From: Chitinophagaceae bacterium
GTDB lineage: Bacteria > Bacteroidota > Bacteroidia > Chitinophagales > Chitinophagaceae
NCBI GenBank assembly: GCA_025963615.1
Contig: JAOQAL010000061.1
Location: forward strand, 1 to 11,084
Reading direction: 5' to 3'
DNA length: 11,084 nt
Position numbers and translations under genes: made by a program
Part shown: positions 5,951 through 11,084 of the stretch, one piece after another
Position numbering within the stretch: position 1 is the first letter of the stretch
Layout of the letters: each line of letters opens with the position of its first letter
The notes under the pieces: generated by a model
Databases searched by the model: none
Told to the model about the DNA's origin: nothing
What the model saw: only the letters and a program-made list of their open reading frames with translations

Positions 5951-7030
5951 TTAGTCTTTTCTCTTTGCAAAGTTACCTTTTGCTTCAATTATTACTGCTG
6001 CTGCAGTCGCTTTTGTTGTATCTGTTGCGGCTGGCTTTACAGAAGGATCTTTATCCGGATGGGCCACCAGGTATTGTGGCTTTTTAACAGCCATCCACCG
6101 GTCGAACTCAGCCTGTGTTTCCACGACAATTATACCCCGCATGCCGGTATGGCCTTTTCCGCACATCTGGTCGCAGGAAATTTCGTATACAAAATCCGGA
6201 TTGTTTTCTTTTACCTTCATTTCCTTGGTAGTGTATTTAGGTGTAAACCACATGGTAGTCGGCGTACCCGGCACAGCATCCATCTTCAGGCGGAAATGGC
6301 TCAATCCCACGTCATGAATAACATCTTTTGATCCAATGATCAATTTTACTGGTTTATTTACTACACAATGCATTTCCTGCTCCATCCATATATCATCCCT
6401 GTTTGCAGCATCATCCCAGATCTGGCCCATGGGGTTATTGTTGGCGGGGTCCACGTTTCTAAAATATTTTTTTCCAAAAATCTTATCTCTTCCTGGGTAA
6501 CGAAATTCCCAGCCAAATTGCTTTCCTGTTATTTCTATCTGCATAGCCTCCTTGGGTGCATCCCCGGTTATTTTAAACCAGTAGTATAAACCAAAACCTA
6601 CCAGTACGGTTAGCGCTAAAGCAGGAATTACAGTCCAGATCACTTCCAGTTTATTGTTATGCGGGTAATAAAATGGTTTTCTTTTATCAGATTCCTGGTA
6701 TTTGTATGCAAACCAGAATAAAGCGATTTGTGTAATAAAAAAAACGATACCGGTAATGTAAAACGTAATCTTCAGCATCAGATCAATCTCCTCTCCCTGT
6801 ACGGAAGCGGCTTCTCCAAGTACCCGGCCTTTGAGGCTTTCATTGCAAAAGTAAACTCCGATCAATCCGCCAATCAAAAATAACAGCAATAAAAAAGCAT
6901 TTATCCTGTTGGATTGCCTGCGTGCTTTTTCCAGTCCCCGCAAAACAGAAACATACTCGCTTGCCTTAGCGATCTGAAATGTGATCAAAAAGCCAAGTGC
7001 CAGTATCGCTATAATGAAAAAGGTTGTCAT
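5951..7030 (-). CDS. coxB: Cytochrome c oxidase subunit II (CuA, no heme c domain)
   Basis: Electron-entry subunit of 359 residues. Hydrophobic segments lie at about 3-20, 46-62, 88-108 and 129-152; the last two are the usual helix hairpin, and the first is an extra N-terminal segment I associate with Bacteroidota CoxB. The CuA domain (about 163-313) faces outward: His239 in DVIHDVGLSHFRLKMDAVPG, then Cys286, Cys290, His294 and Met297 in CDQMCGKGHTGM. Position 288 is Gln where most subunit II proteins have Glu. There is no CxxCH anywhere, so this is aa3-type, not caa3-type, and must receive electrons from an outside heme c such as ActE or ActA. The last ~30 residues are Ala/Thr/Lys-rich and probably disordered. 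ATG start, 49 bp after actF, with a leader shared with coxD. Confidence 0.97.
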   Translation of the reverse strand: MTTFFIIAILALGFLITFQIAKASEYVSVLRGLEKARRQSNRINAFLLLLFLIGGLIGVYFCNESLKGRVLGEAASVQGEEIDLMLKITFYITGIVFFITQIALFWFAYKYQESDKRKPFYYPHNNKLEVIWTVIPALALTVLVGFGLYYWFKITGDAPKEAMQIEITGKQFGWEFRYPGRDKIFGKKYFRNVDPANNNPMGQIWDDAANRDDIWMEQEMHCVVNKPVKLIIGSKDVIHDVGLSHFRLKMDAVPGTPTTMWFTPKYTTKEMKVKENNPDFVYEISCDQMCGKGHTGMRGIIVVETQAEFDRWMAVKKPQYLVAHPDKDPSVKPAATDTTKATAAAVIIEAKGNFAKRKD

Positions 7031-7042
7031 ACTATAAACCAG

Positions 7043-7072
7043 TTATTAATAATTCAAATTTTATTCACTAAT
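7043..7072 (-). repeat. coxB leader copy of a 30-bp sequence shared with the coxD leader
   Basis: This is the partner of the sequence at 1544-1572. On the transcribed strand it starts 7 bases after the actF stop codon, almost the same offset as the coxD copy after its upstream gene, and ends 12 bases before the coxB ATG. Its start-proximal edge (CCAGTTATTAATAA on the plus strand, 7039-7052) also matches 2997-3010 upstream of coxC-1 at 13 of 14 bases. Confidence 0.7.
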
Positions 7073-7079
7073 TCCTTTC

Positions 7080-8321
7080 TTATGTGTGATGTATTACACT
7101 TTCTTTAAAGAAAGGATGATTTTTTGCCATTAACGGAACTTTACTCAAAGACCTGGCGGTAACAAACATTATTAATCCAACAAAACCCAGTGCAATTCCG
7201 AAATCAAACAACAGGGATGGTACACGACTTTCGGAAGGTCCCGGAAATACCATTTGGTAGAAATCCAGCCAATGACCAAAAATGATCAGCAGGGACATAA
7301 ATGTAATGGTTGAATAACGGCGTTTTGAATCTCTTGTCATTAATATTAACAGCGGGGCCAGGAAATTAATTATAAACATCAACCAGTATAGCCCGCTATA
7401 AGCTCCTACCACCCGTGGCTTGAAATAAATGGTCTCTTCCGGAATATTAGCATACCATATCAGCATGAACTGTGAAAACCATAGGTAGGTCCAGAAGATA
7501 GAGAATGCAAACATGAATTTGCCCAGGTCATGCAGGTGTTCATTATTAGTTAATTCCAGATAATTATTGTTTTTCAGAAATACCACAAACAAAACAATTA
7601 ACGAAATACCCGCCACAAAAGAACTAGCAAAAGTATACCAACTATACATGGTGCTGTACCAGTGTGCATTGATACTCATTAACCAGAGCCAGGGAATAGA
7701 AGACATTACCGTTAAGGCGAACAACGTAATAAATACGGCAGCCCATACGGTATTGTTCCACATGTATTTTTTCCCTTCTGCTACATTAAGAGCCCCGTCA
7801 TCCGTGCTGCGGGAAAGCTGCCGGATCTTCCATCCCAACACGGACCAGCCTGCAATGGTAATGATGGTCCAGGTTGCAAAAAAACCTTTATTTAAAAAGC
7901 CGGCTTTATAAGTAAGGATGGGGTCGTGTTTAACATGTTCGGTATCCGTCCAGTGATAGATTGAATGATTGTTACTGAAACAGATGGCTAATAATACGGC
8001 TCCGCAAATAACCCCAATAACCGGAACACAGGTAGAAATTGCTTCGGAAACCCGGCGAAAGCTCAGTTGCCATCCGCCCCATGCCAGGGTGGTGGCACAG
8101 ATAAAAAACATAACAGCATTTGTAACCAATAAGAAATAAACGCTGTTTTGCAAAAGACTGGCCCAGAACCTGGCATCACTTGCATTCTTTTCTTCAACTG
8201 TGCCGGCGCTGCCATGTGTAGTAATATACAATACAATAATAGATACCAATCCCAAAAGCATCAAGGCTATTGAAAGTGTATTATATCGTTTTGGTATTAC
8301 AAATTGTTCCCTAAGTGTCAT
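7080..8321 (-). CDS. actF: Alternative complex III subunit ActF (NrfD-like membrane subunit)
   Basis: Product of 413 residues with about ten membrane helices and no cofactor motif. It belongs to the NrfD/PsrC-like polytopic family; ActF is the second quinol-side membrane subunit of alternative complex III (quinol:cytochrome c oxidoreductase), a paralogue of ActC. Recognisable stretches are HWYSTMYSWYTFASSF (220-235), EHLHDLGKFMFAFSIFWTY (261-279), then WFSQFMLIWYANIPEET (281-297), and the late GHWLDFYQMVFPG (349-361). Position between actE and coxB is the standard order for Bacteroidota. ATG start; 37 bp after actE and 49 bp before coxB, consistent with one transcript linking ACIII to the oxidase. 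Confidence 0.94.
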   Translation of the reverse strand: MTLREQFVIPKRYNTLSIALMLLGLVSIIVLYITTHGSAGTVEEKNASDARFWASLLQNSVYFLLVTNAVMFFICATTLAWGGWQLSFRRVSEAISTCVPVIGVICGAVLLAICFSNNHSIYHWTDTEHVKHDPILTYKAGFLNKGFFATWTIITIAGWSVLGWKIRQLSRSTDDGALNVAEGKKYMWNNTVWAAVFITLFALTVMSSIPWLWLMSINAHWYSTMYSWYTFASSFVAGISLIVLFVVFLKNNNYLELTNNEHLHDLGKFMFAFSIFWTYLWFSQFMLIWYANIPEETIYFKPRVVGAYSGLYWLMFIINFLAPLLILMTRDSKRRYSTITFMSLLIIFGHWLDFYQMVFPGPSESRVPSLLFDFGIALGFVGLIMFVTARSLSKVPLMAKNHPFFKESVIHHT

Positions 8322-8358
8322 CAGTATTCGTTTATTATTTCTTCAAATATTGTCAAAA

Positions 8359-9006
8359 CTATTTTTTTGCAGTAGCTGTACTATCTGTTTTAGCCGTAGT
8401 TGAGTCAGCCGGCGCTGCTTTTGCTCCCTGCTGTGATTTTATGTATGCAATCACCATCCAGCGTTGTTTGGTGCTAAGTTGCGATGCATAAGAACCCATT
8501 AAATTTTTACCATAGGTGGCAGAATAAAACATTTGTCCTTCCGGCATTTTTGAAACCACCGGATCACCCACCAGGTTTTTAGGCGCTGAAGGATAGGGGC
8601 CATCACCACCTTTCCACAAGGGGCCATTGCCATCCAGTTTAGTACCGTGACAAATACCGCAATTCACCAAATACAATCTTTCTGCTTCTTTTCTATCTGC
8701 ATCTGTGAGGTTGTGCAGCGGGTTAACGACGGCTTTTGCCGCCATATAATTTGCCGTATCAGCCCCTTTGTCCTGTGCTAAAGGAAATGCGGCCAAGTCG
8801 CCCCTTGCAATGGTTCCGGCAACAGGTTTTGCGGTATAAGCAACACCTTCTTTTTCAAGAATACTATGATCTTCATATGTTTCAAAAGCCCGGCTATAAG
8901 CCATATCCGGCATATACGCTCTCCCGGGAGTCCGGTGTTTATCACTACAGCCAACGACCGCTACCACCGCTGTTACAATTACGCCTATAATTAAGAATTT
9001 TTTCAT
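8359..9006 (-). CDS. actE: Alternative complex III subunit ActE, mono-heme cytochrome c lipoprotein
   Basis: Product of 215 residues from the ATG at 9006; a TTG one codon earlier (9009) would only add one Met and is not preferred. The signal peptide MKKFLIIGVIVTAVVAVVGC ends at a lipobox with Cys20, so the protein should be lipid-anchored on the outer face of the cytoplasmic membrane. One heme c site is present, CGICH at 116-120, with Met170 in NLMGSYASQL a likely sixth ligand. ActE is one of the cytochrome c subunits of ACIII that hand electrons to the oxidase. Since CoxB carries no heme, this is a prime direct donor to CuA together with the ActA hemes. The C-terminal ~20 residues are Ala/Thr/Lys/Asp-rich and low in complexity. 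It follows actD by 19 bp. Confidence 0.94.
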   Translation of the reverse strand: MKKFLIIGVIVTAVVAVVGCSDKHRTPGRAYMPDMAYSRAFETYEDHSILEKEGVAYTAKPVAGTIARGDLAAFPLAQDKGADTANYMAAKAVVNPLHNLTDADRKEAERLYLVNCGICHGTKLDGNGPLWKGGDGPYPSAPKNLVGDPVVSKMPEGQMFYSATYGKNLMGSYASQLSTKQRWMVIAYIKSQQGAKAAPADSTTAKTDSTATAKK

Positions 9007-9025
9007 CAAACACTGGTATTGTTAA

Positions 9026-9616
9026 TTAACTGATCTGTTCTTCCTTTTTTATAAGTTTGCTATCATCTTTATCGTAACGGCCAAGCCACCATTCAGTTTC
9101 TTTATTCATAACCGTCACATCTTTTGCGCCTGCATTTTCCAGGAAAATTCTCACTTCGCTTTCATTTGTTTTGGCTGTGCACTCAACCGCCAGAACAAAC
9201 GTGTCATCGGTAGAACGCGGATTGAAATGGTCTTTTTTTACAAAGGGGGCCAATTGGCATAGATAACAAAATGTTAGTACCATGCCGACCGCTGCGAATA
9301 ATACTGTTAACTCAAATGTGATCGGGATCCATGCCGGCAACGAGAAGAATGGTTTTCCTCCAAAAACAATTGGCCAGTCTGTCGTTAATGCCCAGGTAAT
9401 AAATCCTACTGCTGTTGCTGTTCCGGTAATCCCGTATATAAAACCGGCCGTATGCAGGCTGGTATCACGCAGGCCGAGAGCGGAATCCAATCCGTGTATA
9501 GGAAATGGTGTATACACATCATGAATTTTATAACCCGCTTTACGCACTTTTTTTACAGCAGGAAATAAAACCGCTTCATCATCAAAATTTCCAACTATGA
9601 ATTTTTTTACAGGCAT
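9026..9616 (-). CDS. actD: Alternative complex III subunit ActD (DUF3341)
   Basis: Product of 196 residues. A cytoplasmic N-terminal part contains the family stretch YTPFPIHGLDSALGLR (35-50), followed by two membrane helices (about 56-77 and 94-119) and a soluble C-terminal part ending in Lys/Glu-rich residues. This is the DUF3341 layout of ActD, a small subunit of ACIII without cofactors that packs against ActC and ActF. The C-terminal part (VECTAKTNESEVRIFLENAGAKDV region, about 144-167) looks like a small ferredoxin-fold-like domain, which is inference. ATG start; the gene is separated from actC by an unusual 110-bp repeat-bearing gap and from actE by 19 bp. Confidence 0.94.
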   Translation of the reverse strand: MPVKKFIVGNFDDEAVLFPAVKKVRKAGYKIHDVYTPFPIHGLDSALGLRDTSLHTAGFIYGITGTATAVGFITWALTTDWPIVFGGKPFFSLPAWIPITFELTVLFAAVGMVLTFCYLCQLAPFVKKDHFNPRSTDDTFVLAVECTAKTNESEVRIFLENAGAKDVTVMNKETEWWLGRYDKDDSKLIKKEEQIS

Positions 9617-9623
9617 TTTGTTT

Positions 9624-9725
9624 AGCTTTTAGCTATGAGCTTCGAACTGCGAGCAACGAAACCCTAAAACCATTTTTATTTTAAAATACAAGCCTGTAGC
9701 TCACAGCTAACGGCTTGTAGCTCTT
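9624..9725. repeat. Two arrays of 7-bp tandem repeats (AGCTnnn) with a long hairpin, between actC and actD
   Basis: Array 1 (9624-9658) reads AGCTTTT, AGCTATG, AGCTTCG, AACTGCG, AGCAACG. Array 2 (9691-9725) reads AGCCTGT, AGCTCAC, AGCTAAC, GGCTTGT, AGCTCTT. Both have five units in the same orientation, separated by 32 AT-rich bases. Array 2 overlaps an imperfect hairpin: outer arms TACAAGCC (9687-9694) and GGCTTGTA (9712-9719), a 2x2 mismatch, then inner arms TAGCT (9697-9701) and AGCTA (9705-9709). On the minus strand the hairpin is followed by only four T, so at best it is a weak terminator or an mRNA-stability element. Heptamer repeats of another sequence are well known between genes in cyanobacteria (STRR); relation to those is not implied. 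Confidence 0.75.
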
Positions 9726-9726
9726 C

Positions 9727-11084
9727 TTAGGCTCCATGATCGTGTCCATGCACCCCGGCAAACTCTTCCGCACTTTCATGTTCCACTTTATCCATCTTTT
9801 CTTTATATGTATCACCACTTCTTTTCAAAATATGTTTGATTTCCGCCAGTGCAATTACCGGGAAATACTTTGAGAACAGGAAATAACAGGTAAAAAACAA
9901 TCCAAATGTTCCCATATAGAAACCAACTTCCCAAATAGTAGGAGTATAGTATGTACTCCATGAACTGGGCAGGTAATCGCGATATACCGACGTAACGATA
10001 ATTACGAAACGTTCGAACCACATACCGACGTTGACCAATATCGACATAAAGAAAGTCACCAGCAGGTTCCTTCTCATTTTACGGAACCAGAATATCTGGG
10101 GAGAAAGAACATTACAGCCCATCATGATCCAGTAGGCCCATCCATAAGGACTGGAAAGGTTTAGCCTGTTTTCAAAGAAAGCAAAATTTTCATACGGATT
10201 AGCGCCGTACCAGGAAATAAATAACTCAGTCAAATAGGCAATACCCACGATAGAACCTGTTAACACAATTACCTTATTCATTACATCAATATGCTCAAGC
10301 GTGATATATTGTTGCAAGCCCAGTACTTTTCTAGTTACAACCAAAAGCGTCTGCACCATAGCGAATCCCGAAAAGATGGCGCCCGCCACGAAGTAGGGAG
10401 GGAATATCGTTGTATGCCAGCCCGGAACCACCGAAGTAGCGAAGTCAAAGGACACTATCGTGTGTACCGAAAGTACAAGCGGTGTACTCAAACCAGCCAA
10501 TACCAATGAAAGGGCTTCATGACGCTGCCAGTGTTTGGTTGAGCCTGTCCAGCCAAATGATGCTACTCCATAGAATAATTTTCTCCATTTCAATCTGGCC
10601 CTGTCACGCAATGTCGCGAGATCAGGAAGCAAACCACTATACCAGAATAACAGGGATACTGTGAAATAAGTTGATATCGCGAATACATCCCAAAGAAGGG
10701 GGGAGTTAAAATTTACCCATAGAGGACCGCGGGTATTTGGATAAGGAAGTACGAAGAAAGCCATCCACACACGACCCATGTGCCAAATCGGAAACTGGCC
10801 GGCGCACATGACAGCAAAGATTGTCATGGCTTCAGCTGCCCGGTTCACCCCTGTTCTCCAGCCCTGACGGAATAATAATAAGATGGCAGAAATCAGCGTA
10901 CCGGCGTGACCAATACCTACCCACCATACGAAATTGGTAATATCCCATCCCCAACCCACTGTTTTATTCAGGTTCCATTGTCCCGTACCATAAATAACTT
11001 CCATGGTAACGGATATAATGCCGAATGTCAACAAGCCTACTGAAATAAGAAAACCTGCCCACCATAACTTGCTGGGTCTTGTTT
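9727..11084 (-). CDS. actC: Alternative complex III subunit ActC (NrfD-like), 5' end outside window
   Basis: The reading frame stays open to base 11084, so the start codon lies outside; the TTG at 11034 is internal. About 451 residues are visible, beginning TRPSKLWWAGFLISVG. The stretch KTVGWGWDITNFVWWVGIGH followed by AGTLISAILLLFRQ is strongly diagnostic of ActC. About ten helices are expected, with no cofactor motif. ActC is the NrfD/PsrC-like subunit that holds the quinol-binding site next to the iron-sulfur/heme part (ActA, ActB) and is thought to take part in proton movement. The C-terminal tail is acidic and ends HGHDHGA. In family order, actB should lie immediately upstream, beyond the window. 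The downstream 110-bp gap is the longest spacer in the locus and carries heptamer repeats. Confidence 0.96.
   Translation of the reverse strand, partial: TRPSKLWWAGFLISVGLLTFGIISVTMEVIYGTGQWNLNKTVGWGWDITNFVWWVGIGHAGTLISAILLLFRQGWRTGVNRAAEAMTIFAVMCAGQFPIWHMGRVWMAFFVLPYPNTRGPLWVNFNSPLLWDVFAISTYFTVSLLFWYSGLLPDLATLRDRARLKWRKLFYGVASFGWTGSTKHWQRHEALSLVLAGLSTPLVLSVHTIVSFDFATSVVPGWHTTIFPPYFVAGAIFSGFAMVQTLLVVTRKVLGLQQYITLEHIDVMNKVIVLTGSIVGIAYLTELFISWYGANPYENFAFFENRLNLSSPYGWAYWIMMGCNVLSPQIFWFRKMRRNLLVTFFMSILVNVGMWFERFVIIVTSVYRDYLPSSWSTYYTPTIWEVGFYMGTFGLFFTCYFLFSKYFPVIALAEIKHILKRSGDTYKEKMDKVEHESAEEFAGVHGHDHGA

Noticed and set aside
5762..6331. Plus-strand open frame of 189 codons across the coxB end and coxA start
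   Set aside because: It lies opposite two clearly identified genes, has Cys-rich low-logic composition and no family resemblance; it is a shadow frame.
7567..7911. Plus-strand open frame of 114 codons inside actF
   Set aside because: Antisense to a well-supported membrane protein gene, with no recognisable domain or start context.
9007..9009. TTG as an earlier actE start
   Set aside because: The ATG at 9006 is the next codon, gives a normal lipoprotein signal peptide, and is the stronger initiation codon.
9624..9725. Heptamer arrays as a CRISPR array
   Set aside because: Units are 7 bp and contiguous, with no spacer-repeat architecture and no cas genes.
11032..11034. TTG as the actC start
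   Set aside because: The frame stays open to the window edge and the upstream residues (SKLWW and beyond) match the ActC N-terminus, so the start lies outside.

Overview
The window reads as one minus-strand respiratory locus of a Bacteroidota bacterium, most likely Chitinophagia/Chitinophagaceae-like. That placement is inference, from the gene order (alternative complex III, then cytochrome aa3 oxidase, heme O synthase, Sco and DUF420), the moderate-to-low GC with AT-rich spacers, weak Shine-Dalgarno signals, and short dispersed-repeat fragments of a kind common in that phylum. I see no RNA genes, CRISPR arrays, insertion sequences or plus-strand genes.

Layout in transcription order (right to left): actC (5' end outside the window), actD, actE and actF, all of the quinol:cytochrome c oxidoreductase ACIII; coxB and coxA; ctaB; two non-identical coxC genes; coxD (prokaryotic subunit IV); a strong intrinsic terminator; an SCO copper chaperone; and the start of a DUF420 gene that leaves the window at base 1. 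ActA and ActB, which normally precede ActC, would lie beyond base 11084. All gaps between genes are 110 bp or shorter.

How the genes work together: ACIII oxidises menaquinol through its NrfD-like subunits ActC and ActF and passes electrons to c-type hemes, including the lipid-anchored mono-heme ActE. CoxB has a CuA domain but no heme c domain, so the oxidase is aa3-type rather than caa3-type and should take electrons directly from ACIII heme c, as in the known ACIII-aa3 supercomplex of Flavobacterium. CoxA has both proton-channel motifs of an A1-type heme-copper oxidase. CtaB supplies heme O on the way to heme A, SCO delivers copper to CuA, and DUF420 proteins are linked to aa3 assembly.

The proteins are conventional. 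The unexpected content is in short sequences around them: two arrays of 7-bp repeats with a hairpin between actC and actD; a CACATAGG tandem plus palindrome between the coxC genes; palindromic repeat-like segments read in frame inside the N-termini of CoxC-1 and CtaB (CtaB has no ATG start at all); a near-identical 30-bp leader in front of coxB and coxD; and a terminator only about a dozen bases before the SCO start codon. I found no complete new system.
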